Source: Acidobacteriota bacterium (GTDB lineage Bacteria > Acidobacteriota > Blastocatellia > Pyrinomonadales > Pyrinomonadaceae). Taken from it: a stretch of 64,000 nt of DNA. The stretch covers positions 124,001 through 188,000 of the forward strand of contig JAIVJZ010000002.1 of assembly GCA_020199775.1 (NCBI GenBank), in the 5' to 3' direction. Under the pieces are notes generated by a model that was given only the letters and a program-made list of their open reading frames with translations, was not told where the DNA came from and did no database searches. This document shows positions 55,562 through 63,141 of the stretch, in pieces. The position numbers and the translations under genes were made by a program. Position 1 is the stretch's first letter, and every line of letters begins with the position of its first letter.

Positions 55562-56317
55562 ATGCGGACAATACTGGCGGCCATCACCGAGCGGAAACAG
55601 GCATTCGCCGAACTACCCTTTTTCGCGTTCTTGCGAGACGAGAGCCTCGACCCGGAGCAACGCCTCGCCTTTTATCCCTGCATGGCTCATTGGGTCATGA
55701 GCTTCGCCGACCTCAACAAATACTTCTTCCGCGCGGAGTCCGCCGGGGACATGCATCAAGAGCGGGTCAACGTCTACAGCCACGAGGACGACGATCACTG
55801 GCAGCTCTACATCGAAGATTTCCAGACACTCGGCTTCCACCGAATGTTCGACGGCACGGACTGGCTCCGCTTCCTGTGGAGCGAGAGGACGCGCGCCAAC
55901 CGCATGTTGTCATACCGCATCGCGCGCCTCATCACGGGCGCGACGAGCGTCCAGCGGCTCGCCATCATCGAGGCGTTGGAAGAGGCCGCCAACGTCTTCT
56001 TCGCCCACACGCTCCCGCTCGCCGAACGGATGCAGGAACGGACGGGCGTCGAACTGCGCTACCTCGGCCACTTTCACTACAACCTCGAAGCCGACCACAC
56101 CGGCGCGGGCGATCACGAATCACTCGCGGAGATCGAGTTGGACGACGCGACGCGGCGGCGAACCCTTGAGATGATCGGGGAAGTCTTCGACCTCTTTGAA
56201 GACTGGGCTGAGGAAATGCTGCGCTTCACCGAGAGTCAGTTGAGCAGCCGCGCGTCCGTGTACATGCAGGCCGCCCCGCCCGCCGCGCCGCCGCACGCGC
56301 GAGCCGCATCCATGTAA
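55562..56317 (+). CDS. Heme-oxygenase-like fold protein, possible di-iron oxidase
   Basis: 251-aa helical protein. YSHEDDDHWQLYIEDF, EALEEAANVFFAHTLPLAE and ELRYLGHFHYNLEADHTG give an arrangement of Glu/Asp/His typical of the heme-oxygenase-like di-iron oxidase (HDO) or TENA superfamily. The substrate is unknown. The tail (PPAAPPHARAASM) is disordered. CAGGAG precedes ATG 55562; a terminator follows. I base the fold on motif pattern only. Confidence 0.62.
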   Translation: MRTILAAITERKQAFAELPFFAFLRDESLDPEQRLAFYPCMAHWVMSFADLNKYFFRAESAGDMHQERVNVYSHEDDDHWQLYIEDFQTLGFHRMFDGTDWLRFLWSERTRANRMLSYRIARLITGATSVQRLAIIEALEEAANVFFAHTLPLAERMQERTGVELRYLGHFHYNLEADHTGAGDHESLAEIELDDATRRRTLEMIGEVFDLFEDWAEEMLRFTESQLSSRASVYMQAAPPAAPPHARAASM

Positions 56318-56384
56318 AACCGTTTACGGCGTCCTGAACCTTGCGCCCGGCACAGCGCGGCCGGGCGCGAGCAAGAGGCACGAA

Positions 56385-56416
56385 AAAGCGAGAGTCTTTA
56401 CAAAGACTCTCGCTTT
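56385..56416. terminator. Hairpin terminator after the heme-oxygenase-like gene
   Basis: AAAGCGAGAGTCTTT and AAAGACTCTCGCTTT pair perfectly over 15 bp (realistic stem 12 bp with loop TTTACAAA-type). A separate GC-rich hairpin (GCGCCCGGC/GCCGGGCGC) lies at 56343-56370. Confidence 0.8.
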
Positions 56417-56439
56417 CGTGTCCGTACTCAAGTTTTAAA

Positions 56440-56512
56440 TGAGCCGAGGTGGGCTCGAACCACCGACCCGCAGATTAAGAGTCTGCTGCTCTACCAACTG
56501 AGCTATCGGCCC
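56440..56512 (-). tRNA. tRNA-Lys (anticodon CTT)
   Basis: 73 nt; acceptor GGGCCGA/TCGGCTC, identical to that of tRNA-Lys(TTT) at 32 kb; anticodon loop CTCTTAA giving CTT; T arm GGTGGTTCGAGCCCACC. CCA not encoded. Confidence 0.96.
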
Positions 56513-56584
56513 TGACGTGAAGAAATTATATGATGACCGGAGGCGTGTCAAGAAAGCATGAGTGCGCGGGATTAACAGGGGATC

Positions 56585-56676
56585 GGGATGCGGGATGAGG
56601 GATGAATAAAGAAAACCAGTCGAGCGAGTATGGCCTTCCTTGCATTCTTCATCCCTCATGCCTCGTTTCCTACCGT
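56585..56676. repeat. Heptad-periodic hairpin H7 after M28 peptidase
   Basis: ATGAGGGATGAA at 56595-56606 pairs with TTCATCCCTCAT at 56648-56659. Words GGATGCG, GGATGAG, GGATGAA run every 7 bp on the left. The right array continues into the last codons (Glu-Arg-stop) of the peptidase gene. Confidence 0.78.
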
Positions 56677-58397
56677 TCCGTGAGTTGCTGCGGGAGTTGT
56701 TTGTCAACGCGCGGGCGCGTGGGCGCGTGGGCGAGTTCGAGCGCGGTGGCGAAGACGGTGCGCACAATCTTCTCCATCTTCTGATAGTCGATCTTGTCGG
56801 GCGAGTCGGACGGGCGATGATAGTCCTGATGGACGCCGTCGAAGTAGAAGATGATGGGCACGCCGCGCCGTGCGTAGTTGAAGTGGTCGCTGCGGAAGAA
56901 GAAGCGATTGGGGTCTGTCGGGCTGTCGTACTTGTAGTTGAAATTGAGGTTGAGGTAAGCGCGGTTGACGCGTTCGCTCAGGTCGCCCAGTTCGGCGCTC
57001 ATCATCTTCGAGCCGATGACGTAGACTTCGTTCGCGCCGGAGAGTTCGCGATTGGCGTCGTTCGTTTCGCCCTCTTTTTTGCTGCGACCGATCATGTCCA
57101 TGTTGAGTTGGGCGACGATCTGTTTGAGCGGGACGGTCGGGAACCTCGTGAAATAATCCGAACCCCACAAGCCTTTCTCCTCGGCGCAGTGCCAGACGAA
57201 AAGCACGGAGCGTTTAGGGCGCGCGCCGCCGGCGAGGGCTTCGGCGATGGCGAGCACGCCGACCGTACCCGAACCGTCGTCGTCCGCGCCGTTGTAGATC
57301 GCGTCGCCATTGACGGGTTGCCCCGTGCCGACGTGATCGTAGTGCGCGCCGATGGCGACGTATTCATTCTTGAGCACGGGGTCGCCGCCTTCGAGCACGC
57401 CGACGACGTTCTGCGTCATGGCCTTTTGAGAACCGACGGTGACGGTTAACTCGGCGCGCTTCTTCGCGTCGAGGCTGAAAGGTTCACCCGCGTCGCCCTC
57501 GGAGATGCCTTTCAGAACGTCGGCCCCGGCGCGCTTCTCGCCCGCGAACAAGGCTTCGAGCAGCGCGGCCGAGGGGAGGATGGTCGGCAGTTCGCCGCTG
57601 CCGGCAGCCCCGCCGCCCGCCGCGCCGCCCCCGGCCATGAAGCGCGCGACCTGATAGTTGACGCGGTCGGCCGAGAAGCGGCCGAAACGCCACTGGCGTT
57701 CAAAGTTTCGCGGGATGCGGATAAGTCCCTTCGCGCCGTTCTTGCGCGCGTAACTTTCGGCGTCTTCCCAATCGCCCTCGCCCGCCCTGCCTCTGAGTTC
57801 GCCGCGCGCGACGCCCTGCGGCAACACCCCCGTGGCCGCGATGACGATCTTGTCGCGCACGTCGAGGCCGTTGAAGGCGTTGATGTTTTTCGACTTGATG
57901 ACGTAGCCGTGACCGGCGTAGACGAGCGCGCCGCTCGCGCTGCCGTTGACCGTCCCCGCGAGGAAATCTTCGCCGAACTTCGAGACGCGATCTCCCAGCC
58001 TGAAGCTCGACTTCGCCGGGTCAACTTTGAAACTCACGAGTTCGATTTTTTGGTAATACGTGCCGTCGTCGCCCGCGGGTTTGATTTTGAGTCTGGCGAG
58101 GTGGTCGGCGAGAAACTTCGCCGTGTCGTCCAGACCTTTCGAGGGAGTGTCGCGCCCGCCCATCGCGTCCGAGGCGACGAAGTGCAGGTATTCGCTCAGA
58201 CGAGCCGCCGTGATCGTGTTCGCGGCCTGGAGCGCGCCCGCGGACAGCGCGCTGGAAGTCGCCGTCGCGGCGGCGGCGGCGGCAGGGGCGTTGGCCGCGC
58301 CCGCCGGTTGAGTTTGTTGCGCGCTCGCCGTGGCAACCGGGAAGTTGATCAGTAACGTGCAGACGAGCGCGAGATTGAGTAGTTTGAATCTTTGCAT
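56670..58397 (-). CDS. Exported M28 family metallopeptidase
   Basis: 575-aa zinc peptidase. Signal peptide 1-26 (LLNLALVCTLLINFPVATASAQ), an Ala-rich linker with a GCN repeat, a PA insert (GALVYAGHGYVIKSKNINAFNGLDVRDKIVIAATG), then the catalytic domain: AIGAHYDHVG (first His, Asp), NGADDDGSGTVGVLAIAEAL (bridging Asp), LFVWHCAEEKGLWGSDYF (Glu-Glu) and MDMIGR. SDHFNYARRGVPIIFYFDGVHQDYHRPSDSPDKIDY has the last His. Likely aminopeptidase. CTGGAGAAGAC precedes ATG 58397. Distinct from the M28 protein at 11 kb. Confidence 0.94.
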   Translation of the reverse strand: MQRFKLLNLALVCTLLINFPVATASAQQTQPAGAANAPAAAAAATATSSALSAGALQAANTITAARLSEYLHFVASDAMGGRDTPSKGLDDTAKFLADHLARLKIKPAGDDGTYYQKIELVSFKVDPAKSSFRLGDRVSKFGEDFLAGTVNGSASGALVYAGHGYVIKSKNINAFNGLDVRDKIVIAATGVLPQGVARGELRGRAGEGDWEDAESYARKNGAKGLIRIPRNFERQWRFGRFSADRVNYQVARFMAGGGAAGGGAAGSGELPTILPSAALLEALFAGEKRAGADVLKGISEGDAGEPFSLDAKKRAELTVTVGSQKAMTQNVVGVLEGGDPVLKNEYVAIGAHYDHVGTGQPVNGDAIYNGADDDGSGTVGVLAIAEALAGGARPKRSVLFVWHCAEEKGLWGSDYFTRFPTVPLKQIVAQLNMDMIGRSKKEGETNDANRELSGANEVYVIGSKMMSAELGDLSERVNRAYLNLNFNYKYDSPTDPNRFFFRSDHFNYARRGVPIIFYFDGVHQDYHRPSDSPDKIDYQKMEKIVRTVFATALELAHAPTRPRVDKQLPQQLTER

Positions 58398-58527
58398 GTC
58401 TTCTCCAGAAAAATTGAACTTACGTCGTCTATGAATAGAGGTACGCCGGTTGGGCTTTGATGTCAAACGCGGCCGCGGGCGTTTGCCGGGCGGGCGCGGC
58501 GGTCGGGTTTATGGCGTGCAAATAAAA

Positions 58528-58558
58528 GGGCGCGGGGACATTTACAGCCCCCGCGCCC
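58528..58558 (-). terminator. Terminator of the hemerythrin gene
   Basis: GGGCGCGGGG and CCCCGCGCCC form a perfect 10-bp stem; on the minus strand it is followed by TTTTATTT. Confidence 0.88.
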
Positions 58559-58585
58559 CGCTCGGAAGAGTCCGCATCGACGGTT

Positions 58586-59035
58586 TTAGCTCCCGGTCGC
58601 CGCTTTTTGTTTTTGCTGCTTCTCGGCCGACATGCGCGCGCCGATCTCGTTGAGCTGCTGCTCGCTCAGCACCTCGCGCGCCTGCGTGAACATCTCGCCC
58701 TCTTCCTCTTCGACGTGATGTTCGACGTTCTCACGCAATTCCATGATCATGTCGCTCCACTCCTCGCTGTCGGCGGGCGTCGCCTCCAACTCGTTGAGCA
58801 AATCCTTCACTTCCTGATGCTCCTCGTAAGCCTCCTCGGTGATGTCGCGCGTCTCGGCCGCCGCCTTGAGCGCGGGGTAGAGGATCGTCTCTTCGATGTG
58901 GGCGTGGATGTCGAGTTCCTGTTTCAACTGCGCGAACAACTGCTGGCGCGTCGCCGCGTCGGTCGCCGGCTCGATCCGGTCGAACAGCGAAGAAACTTTG
59001 GCGTGATCGTTTTTCAGCAATTCAAAAGCGTCCAT
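58586..59035 (-). CDS. Hemerythrin-domain protein
   Basis: 149-aa four-helix protein that binds a di-iron site. Ligand candidates: His10 (LLKNDHAKV), His44 and Glu48 (DIHAHIEETILYP), His72 (EEAYEEHQEVKDLL) and the HHVEEEEGEMF motif near 106-112. This DUF/HHE form is linked to oxygen, nitric oxide or oxidative-stress handling. The C-terminal tail is basic (EKQQKQKAATGS). Confidence 0.92.
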   Translation of the reverse strand: MDAFELLKNDHAKVSSLFDRIEPATDAATRQQLFAQLKQELDIHAHIEETILYPALKAAAETRDITEEAYEEHQEVKDLLNELEATPADSEEWSDMIMELRENVEHHVEEEEGEMFTQAREVLSEQQLNEIGARMSAEKQQKQKAATGS

Positions 59036-59234
59036 CTCTAACTCTCCCTTGCTTGAATATGTGCGTTATGTACCCAGACCTTGCACGCTTATCGAACGCG
59101 CACAGGCTACCCACGGCCAGTAGGAGCAAACACGATGCCAACCGTAAGGCCACCCGCGCGCAAGGGGCATTGATTCTTCGTCTCGCTGCGTGAATGATGT
59201 TTGATAATTTGAGAGGGAGCTGAGGAGAAGTTGA

Positions 59235-59307
59235 TACGCCCGGTAGGGGTCGAACCTACGGCCTCTTGCTCCGGAGGCAAGCGCTCTATCCACTGAGCTA
59301 CGGGCGC
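59235..59307 (-). tRNA. tRNA-Arg (anticodon CCG)
   Basis: 73 nt; acceptor GCGCCCG/CGGGCGT (with one G-U pair), anticodon loop CTCCGGA giving CCG, T arm GTAGGTTCGACCCCTAC. CCA not encoded. Confidence 0.95.
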
Positions 59308-59456
59308 ACAAAACTTACGGAGGCCGGTAACATAACATAGCCTGCGTCGCGCGTGCCAGCCGCGTTGCCTGCTTGACACCGATTCGTGCGAGCGGCTATC
59401 ACGAACTGTCGAGGAAAAGCCGGAACGAGAAAAGGAACACGGGGAGAAGGCAGATT

Positions 59457-59819
59457 ATGATCGTCGTCAATCGCCGGCAAGCCGCCGTTATCAAGACGCC
59501 GCACGGGTCGGAGATACGCCCGCTCATCGACCGCACCACGTCCGAGATCGAGTTGTGTAGTCTGGCGGAGGAAGTGCTGCCCGCGGGCGCGGCCGTCGGG
59601 CGGCATCATCATTTGGAGACCGAGGAGGTTTACTACCTGCTCGAAGGGCGCGGGCGCATGACGGTCGCCGGAGAGACGCGCGAGGTCGCGGCGGGCGACG
59701 CCATCTTCATCCCGCGCGGGGCGACGCACGCGCTGGAAAACACGGGCGACGCGCCCCTGCGCCTGCTGCTCGTCTGTGGCCCCGCCTACAGCCGCGAGGA
59801 TCATTTGATGGAACGATGA
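59457..59819 (+). CDS. Cupin-domain protein
   Basis: 120-aa single cupin barrel. GRHHHLETEEVYYLLEGRGRMTV is cupin motif 1 (G(X)5HXH(X)3-4E(X)6G) and GDAIFIPRGATHALENTGDAPLRLLLVCGPAY is motif 2 with the last metal His. Binding of a metal and small-molecule role are expected; substrate unknown. GGGGAGAAGG lies before ATG 59457. Its stop codon lies in heptad array H8 (Glu-Arg-stop). Confidence 0.9.
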   Translation: MIVVNRRQAAVIKTPHGSEIRPLIDRTTSEIELCSLAEEVLPAGAAVGRHHHLETEEVYYLLEGRGRMTVAGETREVAAGDAIFIPRGATHALENTGDAPLRLLLVCGPAYSREDHLMER

Positions 59820-59904
59820 AGGGTGAACGATGAACGATGAACGATGAACGATGAAGTGAAAGCAAGTTGTCTTTACTTCATCGTTCATCGTTCATCGTTC
59901 CGCG
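59811..59904. repeat. Heptad-periodic hairpin H8, convergent gene pair
   Basis: GAACGAT repeats in perfect 7-bp phase (59811-59859, two degenerate units). Left 59832-59857 pairs perfectly over 26 bp with 59875-59900, loop 17 nt. Both convergent genes, cupin (+) and the 65-aa protein (-), end inside it with GAA CGA TGA. Confidence 0.93.
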
Positions 59905-60089
59905 TTATTTTCCGCGTCTTCTCTGGTCGCGCCGGAAATCTGGCCGAGTCCCTGTCCGGCCGTGCCGTCTTCGGTCTTGCGTTCGACGGCGGGGCGCGGG
60001 CGGTGTATGTCGCCGGTGTCCGAAGACGGAGTTTCGCCGCCGTTTTGTTGCTGCAACGAATTTCCGTGCTGTTCATTCTGTTCTGCCAT
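59892..60089 (-). CDS. Small hydrophilic protein
   Basis: 65 aa, Gln/Asn/Gly/Glu-rich and probably disordered (MAEQNEQHGNSLQQQNGGET...EDAENNAER). GGAGGA ten bases before ATG 60089 supports translation; a longer frame upstream is rejected because it runs through repeat H9. Divergent from kdsD, whose product by chance also starts MAEQN. Family unknown. Confidence 0.58.
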   Translation of the reverse strand: MAEQNEQHGNSLQQQNGGETPSSDTGDIHRPRPAVERKTEDGTAGQGLGQISGATREDAENNAER

Positions 60090-60180
60090 GATGCTTGCTC
60101 CTCCGATGTTGTACGGGATGCGTGCGTTTAGAGAAACTTCCGCGCCCGCCGCGAGGGAGTGGGGCAATGGGTGTGCCTGA

Positions 60181-60310
60181 GAGGAAGGGGAAAGGGGAAG
60201 GGGGAAAGGCGAAAGGGAAGACCGCAGGGCTTGAACGCTTCCCGGTACTCTCTTACCTTTACCCTTTATCCCTTCCCCTTTCTCATTTGCCTTTTGCCTT
60301 TTGCCTTTTA
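60181..60310. repeat. Heptad-periodic arrays H9 between divergent genes
   Basis: Left array GGAAAGG/GGAAGGG-type words at 60181-60220 (spacing 6,7,7,7) and right array of CCTTTTG-type words at 60252-60310 (7-bp phase) are inverse complements and can form an imperfect hairpin. Located upstream of both divergent genes, so not a terminator here. Confidence 0.8.
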
Positions 60311-60364
60311 CGCGTCGTATGCTCGAAACTCTCGCGGGGATCAATTAACTGTCGAAAGTTTCGC

Positions 60365-61348
60365 ATGGCCGAACAGAACCACTTCACGGAGTTTACACGC
60401 TTTCTCAGGTTGGAGGCCGAGGCCATCGCCGCGACCGCCGGGCGCGTCGGGCGCGCGGAGGTGGAGCGCGCCGTCGGGTTGCTGGCGTCGTGTGAGGGCA
60501 AGGTGGTGGTCTCCGGCGTCGGCAAGTCGGGCAACGTGGCGCAGAAGATCGCGGCGACGCTGACAAGCACGGGCACGCTCGCCGTCTACCTGCACCCGTC
60601 CGACGCGCTGCACGGCGGACTCGGCATCGTCGCGCCCGCCGACATCGTGATCTTGATCAGCAACAGCGGCGAGACCGACGAGATACTCGCCATGCTCCCG
60701 TTTCTCAAACACCGGCGGTCGGCCATCATCGCCGTCGTCGGCAATTTGCGCTCGACGCTCGCCGCGCGCTCAGACGTGGTGCTCGACGCCTCCGTGGACA
60801 AGGAAGCCTGCCCGCTCAACCTCGCGCCGACGACGAGCACGACCGTCGCCCTCGCCATCGGCGACGCGCTCGCGCTGACCTTGATGGACTGCAAGAAACT
60901 GACGCCCGAAGATTTCGCGCTCAATCACCCGGCGGGGCGTCTCGGCAAGCGCCTGATGCTGCGCGTCGGCGACGTGATGCACGGGGGCGCAGAGAACCCG
61001 ACGATTGCCTCGGACGCGCCCCTGCTGGAAGTGGTGCAGGCGATCACGCGCGGCGGACTGGGCGCGGTCAACGTCCTCGCGGCGGACGGGCAACTGGCGG
61101 GCATCATCACGGACGGCGATTTGCGCCGCGCGCTCGAACGCCGCCGCCTCGACGATCTCGAAACGCTCACGAGCCGCGACGTGATGACGCCCGACCCCGT
61201 CACCACTTCGCCCGACACGCTGGCCTACGCCGCCTTGCAACTGATGGAAGACCGGCCTTCGCAAATCTCCGTCCTGCCCGTCATCGACGAAGCGGGGCGG
61301 TGCGCCGGGCTGCTGCGGCTGCACGACATCGTGCGGAGCGGAATCTGA
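60365..61348 (+). CDS. kdsD: Arabinose-5-phosphate isomerase, SIS plus tandem CBS
   Basis: 327-aa KpsF/GutQ/KdsD enzyme converting ribulose-5-phosphate to arabinose-5-phosphate, first step to Kdo for LPS. The SIS domain has VVVSGVGKSGNVAQKIAATLTSTGTLAVYLHPSDALHGGLG and LISNSGETDEI, with the ASVDKEACPLNLAPTTSTTVALAIGDALA signature. Two CBS domains follow at about 205-325 (MHGGAENPTIASDAPLLEVVQAI; DVMTPDPVTTSPDTLAYAALQLM). ATG 60365 is chosen over a longer frame crossing repeat H9. Fits the LpxC gene 2.5 kb downstream. Confidence 0.95.
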   Translation: MAEQNHFTEFTRFLRLEAEAIAATAGRVGRAEVERAVGLLASCEGKVVVSGVGKSGNVAQKIAATLTSTGTLAVYLHPSDALHGGLGIVAPADIVILISNSGETDEILAMLPFLKHRRSAIIAVVGNLRSTLAARSDVVLDASVDKEACPLNLAPTTSTTVALAIGDALALTLMDCKKLTPEDFALNHPAGRLGKRLMLRVGDVMHGGAENPTIASDAPLLEVVQAITRGGLGAVNVLAADGQLAGIITDGDLRRALERRRLDDLETLTSRDVMTPDPVTTSPDTLAYAALQLMEDRPSQISVLPVIDEAGRCAGLLRLHDIVRSGI

Positions 61349-61378
61349 ACGACAGGGACGGACGCGGAAGGATCAAGG

Positions 61379-62182
61379 ATGGATAAGAAAAGAGCAGAGA
61401 CGCAAACGCTTTCGACGCTTTCGACACCTTCAACTCCCCCTTTATTTCACACCAAATTCAACCCGCGCGCCCGCTCTCTTGTTGCCGCCGCCGTTTTGTT
61501 CGCGCTAAGTCTCTGCGCAACTACAGCGCCGACCGCCGTCGTCCGGGCGATGCAGGAGAACACGCGCCCGCGCGAGACGAAGGCGATCCCGGCGGGCGAA
61601 GTGGTCGTGTCGTTGAACGAAGGGCTTTTTAACGCGTTGCTCGAAGCGATGTTCACGCTGCCGAACCCGCCCACCTTCCCGCTCGCCGGGCGCGGCAACT
61701 CGTCGGCGGGCGGGAGCAGAAATTGCGCGAGCGAGATCGCCCTCTTGCGCGAGATGAGCGGCACGCGCACGGCCGTGCGTTTTCAGGCGGGGCGCATCGT
61801 CGCGCCCGTCGCCTTCAGCGGCAGTTACAACGCGCCGCTCATCGGCTGTCTCAAATTTGAAGGCTGGGCTGAGACGAACCTCAACCTCAGCTTCGACCCG
61901 TCGAAGCAGGCTCTGACGGCGCGCGTCGAAGTCAAAGCGGTGCATTTGAAGAAAGTCCCCGCGCTCTTCGGCGACGGCCTCACGGGACTCGTGCAGGACG
62001 CGCTCGACGCGCGCTTCAACCCGGTCGAAATCTTGCGCGCCGAACAACTCTCCGCGCGGCTGCCGATGACGAAGACGGGCAGCGGCGGCACGCTTCGCCT
62101 GCGCGCCAGAGAGGTGCGCCACGAAGTCCTCGCGAACGAACTGCGCCTGCGGATCGTCTACGAGTTTGTGCGCGAGCAGTAG
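61379..62182 (+). CDS. Exported protein of unknown function
   Basis: 267 aa. A polar N terminus leads to a hydrophobic signal segment at about 33-52 (LVAAAVLFALSLCATTAPTA). The mature part alternates beta strands and helices (VVVSLNEGLFNALLEAMFTL; FQAGRIVAPVAFSGSYNAPLIGCLKFEGWAETNLNLSFDP; LTARVEVKAVHLKKVPALFGDGLTGLVQDALDARFNPVEIL), reminiscent of tubular lipid-binding envelope proteins, a weak resemblance only. AAGGATCAAGG precedes ATG 61379; 30 bp after kdsD, so likely co-transcribed. Confidence 0.65.
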   Translation: MDKKRAETQTLSTLSTPSTPPLFHTKFNPRARSLVAAAVLFALSLCATTAPTAVVRAMQENTRPRETKAIPAGEVVVSLNEGLFNALLEAMFTLPNPPTFPLAGRGNSSAGGSRNCASEIALLREMSGTRTAVRFQAGRIVAPVAFSGSYNAPLIGCLKFEGWAETNLNLSFDPSKQALTARVEVKAVHLKKVPALFGDGLTGLVQDALDARFNPVEILRAEQLSARLPMTKTGSGGTLRLRAREVRHEVLANELRLRIVYEFVREQ

Positions 62183-62204
62183 GGGAGAGAGATGTGAGAA
62201 AATT

Positions 62205-62400
62205 GAGTCCCGCAGGGACGTTTGACAATAGCCCGGCACTTCAGTGCCGGGAGTAAGTTGAAGTAATGAACTAGAGTCCCGTAGGGACGATTGATGCGGC
62301 AAGATACATTTCAATCGTCCCTACTGGACTCTATTGAACTTTTGCACATTGTACCCAGCCATAAATGGCTGGGCTATTGTCAACCGTCCCTACGGGACTC
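62205..62400. repeat. Dispersed GTCCC repeat, copies 2 and 3 as a ~196-bp palindrome
   Basis: Unit 62205-62294 (GAGTCCCGCAGGGACG, TTTGACAATAGCCCGGC...GCCGGG, AAGTTGAA, GAGTCCCGTAGGGACGATTGA) is followed by an inverted unit at 62311-62400 (CAATCGTCCCTA...CCCAGCC/GGCTGGG...CGTCCCTACGGGACTC). Each unit has its own internal hairpin with different loop sequence, and outer GTCCC/GGGAC palindromes. It sits between two convergent genes. Confidence 0.85.
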
Positions 62401-62424
62401 GGTTGAAGTCCTCTGTTCGGGTGT

Positions 62425-63015
62425 CTAGCTGTTCGCCGGGTTCGCGGGATCGTCCGGCCAGCACTCGCCGACTTCCGCGCTGCCGAGTTGGTAGGTGTTG
62501 ATGACGCGCAGCGGCGGCGCGTAGACGTGGATCGTGATCATCCGTCGCTCGCCGCCATCGGCGTTGCCGATGCGGTGAATGTCGGGCACGTCCGTCCCCG
62601 TCACCTCCTCGGCGGCGCGCGTGTGCGTCTCCGAGGGCACGACTTCGCCCGCCTCGTCGAGAGCGAACATCTCTTCCGCCATCTCGCCTTCGCAGATGCG
62701 AATCGCGCCGTACGAGCCGTTGTGATCGTGGATGGCGGTGCGCTGTCCGGGCAGCCAGCAGAGGACGAGCACTTCGCACAGGTCGTTGCGGAAGACGCGC
62801 CGACGCGTGTAGGTGTGCGGCTTGAAGGCGAGGTGCGGGCGCAACTCTTCCGGCTCTAATTCCAAACGCCGCAACAGCGCGTCGAGGTCGTGTTGCGTCG
62901 GCGCGCCGGGCAGGGCGGCGAGCGTTTGCACGAGCGCGCCGAGCGTGAAGCGGCGCGTCTGTTCCGGTTCGGCCGCGTGCGCCGGGGCGGTCGTCTGCGT
63001 GACATTCGTTGACAT
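62425..63015 (-). CDS. Cysteine dioxygenase family protein
   Basis: 196-aa cupin-fold thiol dioxygenase, oxidising cysteine (or a similar thiol) to the sulfinic acid. Iron ligands are the two His in AIHDHNGSYG and His in VPDIHRIGN; YTRRRVFRNDLCEVLVLCWLPGQRT is typical. The Cys/Tyr crosslink residues of mammalian CDO are not evident, usual for bacterial forms. GAAAGAG precedes ATG 63015; an in-frame GTG two codons upstream is also possible. Confidence 0.88.
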   Translation of the reverse strand: MSTNVTQTTAPAHAAEPEQTRRFTLGALVQTLAALPGAPTQHDLDALLRRLELEPEELRPHLAFKPHTYTRRRVFRNDLCEVLVLCWLPGQRTAIHDHNGSYGAIRICEGEMAEEMFALDEAGEVVPSETHTRAAEEVTGTDVPDIHRIGNADGGERRMITIHVYAPPLRVINTYQLGSAEVGECWPDDPANPANS

Positions 63016-63141
63016 GAGCACTCTTTCAGGGGGAACAAACTGTGTGGTGGTTGCCGCGACAAACGGCGCGTGGGAAGTTTTACGACGAATGACGCGGAGC
63101 AGTCAAATATAGCCGGACGATATTTGCGCGCCGGGCGCGCC

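Noticed and set aside
59811..59904. CRISPR array
   Set aside because: The repeated words are 7 bp, back to back, with no spacers, and arranged as inverted arms; no cas genes are in the window.
60095..60364. N-terminal extension of kdsD by 90 codons
   Set aside because: The extension is a translation of repeat H9; the SIS protein starts normally at ATG 60365.
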